Shown here: piece by piece, positions 20,002-27,401 of the stretch
Position numbering within the stretch: position 1 is the stretch's first letter
How the letters are laid out: every line of letters starts with the position of its first letter
NCBI RefSeq assembly: GCF_032191465.1
Contig: NZ_JAQOUE010000001.1
Span: forward strand, 496,001-560,000
Reading direction: 5' to 3'
DNA from: Candidatus Nitronereus thalassa
GTDB taxonomy: Bacteria; Nitrospirota; Nitrospiria; Nitrospirales; UBA8639
DNA: 64,000 bases
Notes under the pieces: model-generated
The model's input: only the letters and a program-made list of their open reading frames with translations
Told to the model about the DNA's origin: nothing
Database searches by the model: none
Program-made: the position numbers and the translations under genes

Positions 20002-20203
20002 GGAAAAAAAGATGCGGAATTAGACGTATATCCCAATTCAGGATGGGATAAATGAAAGAGTTAAAGGCTGGGCACGTGAGGCTGCGGATAGTGCCATGCC
20101 CCTGGAATGGCATCTCCGACCATGAAAATCATAACGAAGAAAAATACCGTGCAAAGGGTTCCTCGAAGAACCAATGCGTGAACCCAGCCCTCGATTAAAA
20201 CGG

Positions 20204-20419
20204 TTACAATGCGCGAACGGCCATGACTCTCGAGGAGGGTATGACCCCGGATGCCGCACCCTGTGACCGACGCCTGCGAACACGACGTATCGAGCATCGT
20301 GACAGAAGACACGAAAGCCGTCCGTCAGTCTTGTAAGCCTGTGGGGCTGGGCCAACGTGCCACAGCTCATCCGCAAGATTGAGAGCCACGGTATCTTGAT
20401 CTTGATAAAGTTTATCCAT
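20204..20419 (-). CDS. Small arginine-rich protein, paralog of 24141-24353
   Basis: The start at 20419 has a ribosome site AAAGGA seven bases upstream and gives 71 residues. The middle (LADELWHVG, then RRVRRRRSQGAAS) matches the 70-residue protein at 24141-24353, and both lie last in operons of the same regulon. It is strongly basic and has no signal peptide. I do not recognise the family; it could bind nucleic acid or be a precursor peptide. Confidence 0.45.
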   Translation of the reverse strand: MDKLYQDQDTVALNLADELWHVGPAPQAYKTDGRLSCLLSRCSIRRVRRRRSQGAASGVIPSSRVMAVRAL

Positions 20420-20436
20420 AAGTGTGTCCTTTATCG

Positions 20437-20703
20437 TCAAAGGTGATTACCCTGTGGAGCACTCATCGTAATCCAATGTTGTTCAAAAACCGGACTCGGC
20501 TCAACGCGTCCGGCTAAGAGATCGGCGACCACCCATTGTGCATCGGTATGCCATTGCGTCGAGACGTCTTCAACCGTTCGGAAACCGGTCACAAACGGTT
20601 CGCCCAGGCGGGAAATCGCCGAGAAGAAGCCGCGCACTTCCGGGAGTTCCATTTCAAAAGAGTTCTGGCATGACATGATCCAACCACAACCGCGAATGAG
20701 CAT
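20437..20703 (-). CDS. C-terminal part of the hotdog-methyltransferase gene in the +1 frame
   Basis: This frame continues the upstream methyltransferase after a one-base shift at about 20655. The segment from FEMELPEVRGFFSAISRLGEPFVTGF onward matches the fragment at 34231-34467, where the preceding methyltransferase motif WMDHV is in the same frame. It is therefore probably not an independent gene. It would be reached by +1 frameshifting at the UUU-UGA junction, or the break is a mutation or sequencing error in a T4 run. Confidence 0.5.
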   Translation of the reverse strand: MLIRGCGWIMSCQNSFEMELPEVRGFFSAISRLGEPFVTGFRTVEDVSTQWHTDAQWVVADLLAGRVEPSPVFEQHWITMSAPQGNHL

Positions 20704-21868
20704 TCAGACACAAACCATGCAACGTACGGAGCAAGCGCTCAAGTTCCTCGCGATGTAAATAGGGGCTGACCCCCTCCAGCACAAACAGCGTCGATGCGGA
20801 AGGCTGATAACCACGATCGTAGAGCCCCCGTTCCCACCCGTTGAGACGAAAATCCGTGGGGATCAATTGCAGCCCTTGCGCATCCCCCCCCCGCAGGTCA
20901 AACTGCTTTTTCCGAAGGGCCAGTGTCTGACGCAAATCCAATCCGTACCAGGTTTGACCGGGTTTCATGTAGTGCAACGGGTTCGTATCCATCCCGTGCC
21001 CCAAAATCACGACTTGGGCAAACCGATCACCCTGCGCCTGCAACAGCTTTTGAAGATGAAGCCCCCGGGCTTCGATCATGTGGGGAAGTTGTGGTGTCAC
21101 TTCCGCGAATCGAAGGGCGAGGGCTCGACCTTGGTCTCCGGCCACGGCTTGTGAGTCAGGATTGTTTCGCAGCCCGGCAATCATCAACGCAGAAAGTTTG
21201 GAATTTTCCGATTGAAACAGATCCGCTTTGCGATCCGGCACGCGCGGTTTGTCACAATAGACACCCAACACGACCTCGGCGGTCGCCAACAATTCATTCT
21301 CTTGATAGATGTCCACATGCGCAGGCACATCGCACCGACCCTTTTCAACCAACCGCTGGGACACCTGTTGGCGGACCGAATCCGCGAGAGTCGTCGTACC
21401 GCGGATAACGCCCGTACCGAGCCGCAAATGAGTCACCGTATTTTTCTTCAACCACAACTGGATCGGCTGGGCCGCACATCGATCATGTACGCCCACGGCA
21501 TAGGTGCCACTCAGAGAAGCCCAGGCGGCAATCCCCGCGGTATAATCCGCCAGCAGGTAAAACACCGACGCTTGATGCGTGCCGTTTTGATTCATGGTCG
21601 ACGCGAGTAAAGGCACAAGGCACGAAGTCGATGAATCAGAAACCGCCTCCACCTCAAATCCGACCACTCGCAATAACGGCACCATTTCACGCAAGCGTTC
21701 CGTAAGCAATGCCGGGCTGCGATTTCGCCGTGTGGTATCTTCGGCTGACAATGCCTGTTGCAGATCGAGTGGAACATAGAACGCATCAAGCGGAACGGAA
21801 AACGTGTTCGTTCGTGTTGCACAGTCATCGTGACCATCAGTGACGCGAGAGTACCATTCAGATTTCAT
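20654..21868 (-). CDS. Hotdog thioesterase-like / leucine carboxyl methyltransferase-like fusion
   Basis: I prefer the ATG at 21868, which has a GGGGA ribosome site, over the longer frame from 21973. The N-terminal 180 residues resemble a YiiD-C/DUF4442 hotdog fold (MVPLLRVVGFEVEAV, HQASVFYLLADYTAGIAAW, VTHLRLGTGVIRGTTT). The C-terminal half is a SAM-dependent methyltransferase of the leucine carboxyl methyltransferase/TcmP group (VVILGHGMDTNPLHY, GLDLRQTLALRKKQF, LFVLEGVSPYLHREEL). The frame ends at TGA right after LDHVMPELF, and the missing C-terminus follows in the +1 frame (20437-20703). A G9 tract lies in-frame at 20884-20892. I infer methyl-ester formation on an acyl or polyketide product. 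It is the second gene of the site B operon. Confidence 0.65.
   Translation of the reverse strand: MKSEWYSRVTDGHDDCATRTNTFSVPLDAFYVPLDLQQALSAEDTTRRNRSPALLTERLREMVPLLRVVGFEVEAVSDSSTSCLVPLLASTMNQNGTHQASVFYLLADYTAGIAAWASLSGTYAVGVHDRCAAQPIQLWLKKNTVTHLRLGTGVIRGTTTLADSVRQQVSQRLVEKGRCDVPAHVDIYQENELLATAEVVLGVYCDKPRVPDRKADLFQSENSKLSALMIAGLRNNPDSQAVAGDQGRALALRFAEVTPQLPHMIEARGLHLQKLLQAQGDRFAQVVILGHGMDTNPLHYMKPGQTWYGLDLRQTLALRKKQFDLRGGDAQGLQLIPTDFRLNGWERGLYDRGYQPSASTLFVLEGVSPYLHREELERLLRTLHGLCLNAHSRLWLDHVMPELF
20884..20892 (-). repeat. G9 homopolymer inside the methyltransferase gene
   Basis: Nine consecutive G on the coding strand encode R-G-G-D in frame. A one-base slip would break the gene. Confidence 0.8.
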
Positions 21869-21957
21869 AGCAGTTCCCCAACATGATCTGGTGCCTGCAC
21901 TTGATGAGCAGGCACCAGAATTTAACGGATGACAATAGGATAGCGGACTGTTTTCTC

Positions 21958-23808
21958 TTACAACGCCAAGCACCGAAGCGTGATTTGAAACTTTCCGGGA
22001 TCACTCGTGCCATTGTTTCGGACTTGAACAAAGAACCGATCAGTCTCCACACCGGGAGCGACGGTATCATTTGCCGTCTCTTGTTCCAGAATTTCTAAAT
22101 CAGCATCAGACGGCCCACCCTCAGGGAGTGGGGTGAGAATCACCGAACCCACCAACAGCACACTATCAGCCCGTCCGCCGTTGCTCGTCACACAATTGGC
22201 GTCGGTCGCTTGGGTCTCCAACGCATCCACGATTATTTCATCAGACGTGGCGGTAAACACCTCAACGTGCTTATTACTGCGAGCAAGTTCGCGCCAGAAT
22301 CCATTCCCATCACTGCGCAGGCTCAGGCTTTCGCCGTCTTCCAATTCGTAGAAAGACGAATTACTTTTCAGAATAATGTTCAACACGCCACAGGATCCGC
22401 CGGAGACACAATTGCCTACGTCAATCACTGGAGGCGCGCCTTGTTCAGCCACATACCGCAGATCGAGTACGGTCCCATCGACAGCCTGGGGGATAGCCGC
22501 CAGTCCTCCATGACCAGCGATAACTCCCGCGGACTGAGAATTTCTCAAAATGAGCGCACTGGAACTCAAGGTTGGCCCATTGTCAGGGACAAGCAATCCA
22601 TTCGCATCGACGCTTGCCGTCGCGGTTTTGATGATGAGCGATCCTTCAACATTGGTTTCCTGCTCCAACATGGCATCGCCCATGACCATGGCATCCTTCA
22701 TCATCATGGTGTCACCTTCGAGCAGGGCCTCACCCATGACCGTCGCTTGTCCCTCCATCATGGTATCGCCCTTGATCATGGCATCCTGCATCATCATGGT
22801 GTCGCCTTCGAGCAATGCTTCGCCCATCACGGTCGCCTGCCCTTCCATCATCGTATTGCCCATCACCATGGCATCGGACATGAGCATGGCATTGCCTTCG
22901 AGTTGGGTATCGCCCATCACCGTGGCCTTTTGCATCATCATGGCGTCACCTTCCAGCTCCGTGGTGCCCATCACCTTGGCATCTCCCATCAGCATCGCCT
23001 TCTTTTCGATCATGACCTCTTTATTCGCCCCGGCATCCAGCACCAAATTGCCGGTCGCCGCAATCGTGGCGTCGCCCGAAGGGGCAACAGAAATAAGATT
23101 TGTCAGCACATCGAGATTTTGAGAGACAGTCGTGAGTGCCGCATTCAAGGCATCAATCTGCGCTTGAAAATCCGGTCCCACGCTTCTCAACACCACTTCT
23201 AATTCCAGAGGGTGACTCGTTCCCAGGGTCTCTTTGCTGTCCCAATCGACCCGGATGGGATCATTCGAATCTGGCACCAGCGCAAGCCCATGGTTCTGGA
23301 CCGAACCATCCACCCAGTCCTCCACCACATTCGTGGGGATGTCCACGCTGATAAACTGCTTCTCTCCAGTGACAACGGGAACGGTAAGAAGGGTCGGGCC
23401 AAGAGCCGGAGCCGTATTGGCACTCAGACTCGACTCGACCCACGGTCCCAAAACCGTGTGCACGGTAAAGGCACCCGGATTCTGCACACGGTCTGTAAAT
23501 AATCGAAGTGTGACCTTCTCGATCGTGCTCGTCGCAGGAATCGGCGACAGATCAAACCGAACAAAGGCATGCCGCTCACCACCCCCCCCCACATTCCGCA
23601 CAGAGAGATTGACTCTATTCCCATTCGTCTGATTTGCCGCCTGGAGATTGATATGACTGTCGTCGGTGGCATGCAGCGTGATCGCCTCAACATCAGAGTT
23701 GCCGAACAATCCGACGACCAACAGCAACACCCCAAAAGGTATGGCCCGAAAAATGATTTCGCGATAAGAAAACTGAAAGTAAGTTCGAGGAGAGCGACTC
23801 TTCATCAT
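21958..23808 (-). CDS. Secreted DNRLRE-domain protein with methionine-rich hexapeptide repeats
   Basis: The 616-residue protein has a signal anchor or peptide (about 18-42) and an N-terminal DNRLRE-type beta-sandwich (about 45-210; DSHINLQAANQ, HAFVRFDLSPIP, VVEDWVDGS). A short helical segment is followed at about residues 270-390 by some twenty hexapeptides of the form [A/T]-x-x-[M/E]-G-[D/N/E/Q]. These contain about 27 Met in 112 residues. The C-terminal part includes an N-V/G-rich beta domain and a DUF11-like end (ILEQETANDTVAPGVETDRFFVQVRNNGT). A G9 tract lies in-frame at 23582-23590. It is the first gene after promoter site B. It could be a left-handed beta-helix fibre; metal binding by Met is possible but unproven. 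Confidence 0.75.
   Translation of the reverse strand: MMKSRSPRTYFQFSYREIIFRAIPFGVLLLVVGLFGNSDVEAITLHATDDSHINLQAANQTNGNRVNLSVRNVGGGGERHAFVRFDLSPIPATSTIEKVTLRLFTDRVQNPGAFTVHTVLGPWVESSLSANTAPALGPTLLTVPVVTGEKQFISVDIPTNVVEDWVDGSVQNHGLALVPDSNDPIRVDWDSKETLGTSHPLELEVVLRSVGPDFQAQIDALNAALTTVSQNLDVLTNLISVAPSGDATIAATGNLVLDAGANKEVMIEKKAMLMGDAKVMGTTELEGDAMMMQKATVMGDTQLEGNAMLMSDAMVMGNTMMEGQATVMGEALLEGDTMMMQDAMIKGDTMMEGQATVMGEALLEGDTMMMKDAMVMGDAMLEQETNVEGSLIIKTATASVDANGLLVPDNGPTLSSSALILRNSQSAGVIAGHGGLAAIPQAVDGTVLDLRYVAEQGAPPVIDVGNCVSGGSCGVLNIILKSNSSFYELEDGESLSLRSDGNGFWRELARSNKHVEVFTATSDEIIVDALETQATDANCVTSNGGRADSVLLVGSVILTPLPEGGPSDADLEILEQETANDTVAPGVETDRFFVQVRNNGTSDPGKFQITLRCLAL
23582..23590 (-). repeat. G9 homopolymer inside the Met-rich protein gene
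   Basis: Nine G on the coding strand encode part of V-G-G-G-G-E, in frame in this copy. Confidence 0.8.
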
Positions 23809-23911
23809 GATGTTTTCCTTTCTTGCTGATGCGTGGGTTGGCCAACAAACGCGCCTCTTTCATGACCACGACATGACTGGAATGACCCGTATTTCATACA
23901 TTGCGAACGCT

Positions 23912-23949
23912 GTTGTAGCGCACCAGGAGTTACAGATTGATTACCGATT
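23912..23949 (-). promoter_or_regulatory. Site B: SARP-like box and -10
   Basis: On the minus strand AATCGGTAA (23941-23949) and AATCTGTAA (23930-23938) are separated by TC. After 12 bp comes TACAAC (23912-23917). The box is identical to site A and is also preceded by TTCCGCATC and a T-run. It drives 21958-23808 and genes downstream of it. Confidence 0.7.
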
Positions 23950-24023
23950 CAAAAAAAAGATGCGGAAATAACCGTAGCGGGGAAAAAGCGAGAGAAAAAA
24001 CTTTCAGAATTCTCAAGGGTGAA

Positions 24024-24063
24024 CGAAAACAAAAAACAGCCTCGCTGCAGTGGCAACGAGGCT
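24024..24063 (-). terminator. Intrinsic terminator at the end of the site C operon
   Basis: A 7-bp stem AGCCTCG/CGAGGCT (24057-24063 with 24038-24044) has a 12-nt loop and is followed on the minus strand by GTTTTTTGTTTT. It separates the site C operon from promoter site B. Confidence 0.8.
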
Positions 24064-24140
24064 GCGAATACCTTGGAAACAGCAGAGATGCCGTACACCA
24101 ACCGTGCGGGTGCCCTCAGAGCTCCAACGGATGGTTGCTC

Positions 24141-24353
24141 TTATGTGGAAGGAGATAGACCAAATCGCAGGACAGCCATCACCATGGATGCCGCCCCCTG
24201 TGCCCGACGCATGCGAGCACGACGCACGGACAGTCGTGAGCGATCATGTATGCGACCAGGTTGATACACCCCGACATGCCACAGATCATCTGCAGCATCG
24301 CAGACCACGGTCTTGAGTCGATGAGAATGAGGGGGCCGTAATGCAACATTCAT
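24141..24353 (-). CDS. Small arginine-rich protein, paralog of 20204-20419
   Basis: The 70-residue frame has a ribosome site (AAAGGA) eight bases before its ATG. The core AADDLWHVG, then RRARMRRAQGAAS matches the small protein at 20204-20419. It lies last in the site C operon, just before its terminator. The family is unknown. Confidence 0.45.
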   Translation of the reverse strand: MNVALRPPHSHRLKTVVCDAADDLWHVGVYQPGRIHDRSRLSVRRARMRRAQGAASMVMAVLRFGLSPST

Positions 24354-24368
24354 GAGCGTAATCCTTTC

Positions 24369-25021
24369 TTATAAATCATCATGATCATCAGCGACCTGCA
24401 GCACAGGTGTGCTGCTTGGCATACCTTCGGTTGTCAATTCCGTCGAGGAGGGTTCTGGATTGAGACGCGGGACTGCGAGACCCAACCGTTGCATTTTTTT
24501 GGAAGCGAGCACCCGCGCATAAAGCGACTCGACGTGGTCATACCAGGCACGAAATCCAGACCGCAGCCAAATGGACTGGGCATAGGTTCGAATCTGACGA
24601 GCCCCGTGCTCCATGAGGGATGACGCACGCGCGTCATCGACCACCACCGGAATATACCCAGGCTGAAAATCGTCATAAACGGAAGACGCGGCATGCAGCA
24701 GGTGCAACATCACAGCCTGCTCATCGTCGGGCGCTAAACCGGGCCGGATCAGCAGATCACAGCGATTTTCAAGAAAACTAAAATTAAAACCCAGCGGCCC
24801 ACGATAGGCCACTACGGCTCCGACTGGTGTCGAGAAACCCTTCACCCTTGCCAACCACACGCGACGATACCGTCGTAATCCCAGACGTTGGTATTGGTGA
24901 TCGAGGACATCCAAGTGCAGATCGTGCGCAAAGCCTTCAGCCGCGGCATACACCGGCCCTCGTACCTGCGTTATCAGATCCATCAGGTCACGGTCATGTG
25001 GCACAGCGGAACACACAGTTA
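24369..25021 (-). CDS. C-terminal half of a frame-broken paralog of the 35461-36588 protein
   Basis: The segment aligns with the C-terminal half of the intact 375-residue paralog (QYQRLGLRRYRRVWLARV versus QYRMVGLRRYRQVLVLHD; YRGPLGFNFSFLENRCDLLI versus YRAPLGLNFSFLENRCDLLI). It follows the N-terminal half (24994-25530) but is one base out of frame, because the G10 tract at 25022-25031 would need nine G. A longer serine/proline-rich tail follows. The function of the family is unknown. Confidence 0.65.
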
Positions 25022-25530
25022 CCCCCCCCCCGCAAGGCCCCTAACCGCTCTAACGGCAGAGCCAGATACGACCACGTCGCCAGAGCGGCAACCCGGGAGC
25101 CAATGGTCTGCACGGCCGCACCAAACACACGCGAGGTGTATTTGTTCACGGGCCGAAACCAATTTTGACCGGAAGCTATGTCAGGCGTGTGAATCCACGA
25201 CGCTTGTTCGGCAAGCATGACCAGACAGGATAGCAAGGGCACGCCTGACGAGACCAAATGCTGAGAATGAAACCCGCCAGGCGTACTACGCCACGACATC
25301 ACCGTGGCCCACGCCGCATCCTTTTCCACGGTCAACACGCGAAATACATCGGCGGTACCCGTGAGCGCCTTCTGCCAATTCTCCAACACGACGTCCATGT
25401 AAGGAGCCAACGCGCGGCGCTTGTCCGGATATAAAAACCCGAAGGCTTCATACCGTTCAAACAATGCGGTGGCAGAGAACGCGTTCACGCGAACGCCATA
25501 CCGGTCGTACAGCTCGTTCAACCGCATCAC
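24994..25530 (-). CDS. N-terminal half of a frame-broken paralog of the 35461-36588 protein
   Basis: Residues 1-170 match the intact paralog (LFERYEAFGFLYPDKRRAL versus LFDRYRDLGFLYPEKMRLL; WRSTPGGFHSQHLVSS versus WRSTTQGWVFQHLVSN; NWFRPVNKYTSRVFGA versus VWFRPTNKYMSKVYGS). The frame then runs through the G10 tract into a short unrelated tail (CVFRCAT) and stops. With nine G the two halves would form one protein of about 385 residues. Confidence 0.65.
   Translation of the reverse strand: MMRLNELYDRYGVRVNAFSATALFERYEAFGFLYPDKRRALAPYMDVVLENWQKALTGTADVFRVLTVEKDAAWATVMSWRSTPGGFHSQHLVSSGVPLLSCLVMLAEQASWIHTPDIASGQNWFRPVNKYTSRVFGAAVQTIGSRVAALATWSYLALPLERLGALRGGGNCVFRCAT
25022..25031 (-). repeat. 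G10 homopolymer at a gene break (possible phase switch)
   Basis: Ten G on the coding strand put the two halves of the paralog out of frame. Nine G would restore an uninterrupted protein that aligns with the intact copy at 35461-36588. Confidence 0.8.
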
Positions 25531-25533
25531 GAC

Positions 25534-27288
25534 CTACTCGCAGCCGAGATCCGTGCGCAGGTCTTGAATGCGCGTGGCGAGTTCCGCGGCACTTTCGCCT
25601 TCCACAAAGTCCGGAGGCTTGGGCAACCCATCCGTCTTTTTATACGCCGACGCCAGTTGATCGCAGGCCTCCACGATCTGCCCTTGTTCAATCAGATCGC
25701 CAGCCGCCTCAATCATATTGATCAACGCATTCAAACGATTCTCCGCGGAGTTGCCATTACCGCTGCCTGCCAACGTGCCTTCCGAGACGGCCGTATCGAT
25801 GAACTCCAGAATGTTGGCAATCTGCTCTTCGGGTGGCACCTCGGTCACGATACCGGTGCCGCTTATCGCCACGCTCACCAACGACTCATCCGGATCATCA
25901 CTGGTGATGTCCAAGGAATCCGCGGCCGCGCCTTCGCTGGATGGCGTAAACGTCACTTCGACATCCGCACTGCCATTCGCGGGAATCACGAGCGGAGTAG
26001 CCGGCACCGTGGTCAGCGTAAAGTCGCCGGTGCCTCCGGAGGAGAGCGCAAAATCCGAGACCGTCAGGTCCGCATCGGGCACGACATTTTGAATGGTCAC
26101 GATGGCCGATTGACTGCTGAACAACTCGACATTCCCGAAGTTGAGCGACGGAGGGGCCACCTCGATATCCGGCTGTGCATCCGGCACAAAGGAAAAGGTT
26201 GTTGTGAAGACATCCCAATTATCAGTTGATATCTCAAGATAGACCACTTGGTTGCCGAAGACGTTGTTCAGCCGTTGATCATTGGAACGGTTAGTAACTT
26301 GAAATGTTTCTCTAGTAGAAATCCGATAAAGATAAATTTCATAGTTTCCCGTCACATTAGATTCCCAAGTTATGATGTCTTTATCTATAGTGGGAACAAA
26401 TGAAATGAACTCCTCTAATTGTAGTATGTTGTGGATTGTCCTCCGCTCACCGGTATCCACGTTCAGAATTTCAATCTTCCTATTTTGTGGTGTTCCTTCC
26501 TGATCCAGATCGTGGGCTTGCCACACAATCCATGGGCCACTGGTGCAAGGAAACCGTTCAGAGGCATTTGGATCAACTGCCACATCAAAATCCAACCCCG
26601 TGACCAAATCGTAAGCCCGAATATTGTGCTGTATGTGCTGGGGATCAACGGACGCATCAAATTCTTCCCACACCACAAACCGTGATCCGATTTCGGGAGA
26701 CGAAGCTACATGCGATCCTGAAATCGTAGTGGGACCCAATCCGGTGCCTAAAGTGCTGATGTCCAGTAATTGGATGGCAAGAGAATCGGCTGGCCCCTCG
26801 ACCCATACGACATAATTGCCATGAATACGCGCTTCGCGAAGGGTTGCCAATTCGCGCAATATGGTGGTCTCACCAGTGGATATTTGATGTAGCTTAATTC
26901 GACCAGACAAACCACCGACAGTTGGTTCCTCAAAAGCCGTATAAACAATAAAGTCGCCATCAGCATCAGGTAACTCTTCATCCAGAACCTCATCTGACGC
27001 GATGAGGATAGGGCTGCCTATGATGCCGCTATCATCAATCCGCTGCATAAGAATGTTCGCTGGGCCGAAACCTGTTGGAATTTGTTCAAATTGGGTATAC
27101 ACCACATAACCTCCAGTTGCGTCTTCCTCTATACTGGGGAGGGATTCAAAAAATGGATTCGGTGTAGTGGTCACCTGAAACTCCGTGGTCACTAACTGAT
27201 CCGCATGCACCGTCGCCCCCCAGAGGTACACAACCATCAATCCAACAATCAGACTTACAGCCTGCATGGGAAAGTCTTTCTTTCGCAT
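25534..27288 (-). CDS. Secreted TolB-like propeller / choice-of-anchor-D / FIMAH-like protein
   Basis: The 584-residue protein has a signal peptide (about 1-29) and a strong ribosome site (GGAGGAA). A TolB-like repeat region (about 30-345; motifs DGDFIVYTAFE, REARIHGNYVVWVEGP, ITWESNVTGNYEIYLYRISTRETFQVT) is followed by an ASPM/choice-of-anchor-D beta-sandwich (about 370-480; IEVAPPSLNFGNVELFSSQSAIVTI). It ends in a helical FIMAH-like domain (about 490-584; ENRLNALINMIEAAGDLIEQG). The first two modules also occur inside the giant protein at 6919-18390. It is probably a surface or matrix protein of unknown ligand. It is in the site C operon. Confidence 0.75.
   Translation of the reverse strand: MRKKDFPMQAVSLIVGLMVVYLWGATVHADQLVTTEFQVTTTPNPFFESLPSIEEDATGGYVVYTQFEQIPTGFGPANILMQRIDDSGIIGSPILIASDEVLDEELPDADGDFIVYTAFEEPTVGGLSGRIKLHQISTGETTILRELATLREARIHGNYVVWVEGPADSLAIQLLDISTLGTGLGPTTISGSHVASSPEIGSRFVVWEEFDASVDPQHIQHNIRAYDLVTGLDFDVAVDPNASERFPCTSGPWIVWQAHDLDQEGTPQNRKIEILNVDTGERRTIHNILQLEEFISFVPTIDKDIITWESNVTGNYEIYLYRISTRETFQVTNRSNDQRLNNVFGNQVVYLEISTDNWDVFTTTFSFVPDAQPDIEVAPPSLNFGNVELFSSQSAIVTIQNVVPDADLTVSDFALSSGGTGDFTLTTVPATPLVIPANGSADVEVTFTPSSEGAAADSLDITSDDPDESLVSVAISGTGIVTEVPPEEQIANILEFIDTAVSEGTLAGSGNGNSAENRLNALINMIEAAGDLIEQGQIVEACDQLASAYKKTDGLPKPPDFVEGESAAELATRIQDLRTDLGCE
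25563..26142 (-). repeat. 580-bp near-identical repeat, copy 1 (copy 2 at 27431-28010)
   Basis: The 3' portions of the two TolB-like genes are almost base-identical with an offset of 1868 bp; I saw about one difference. The upstream portions differ clearly. This indicates recent duplication or gene conversion. Confidence 0.85.
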
Positions 27289-27401
27289 AGAATTATTCCT
27301 CCAAAAATACTGAAGAACTCTTCATTTGTGCTCGATGCCGTAACTCGATAATGAATGACCGCCTATGGCGAAACCGTTCCACAGACGATCGTGTTAGGCC
27401 A

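Noticed and set aside
20038-20376. Alternative open frames, one with a hydrophobic stretch, overlapping the small Arg-rich gene
   Set aside because: They lack ribosome sites, and the similarity to 24141-24353 supports the other frame. A frameshifted membrane protein cannot be fully excluded.
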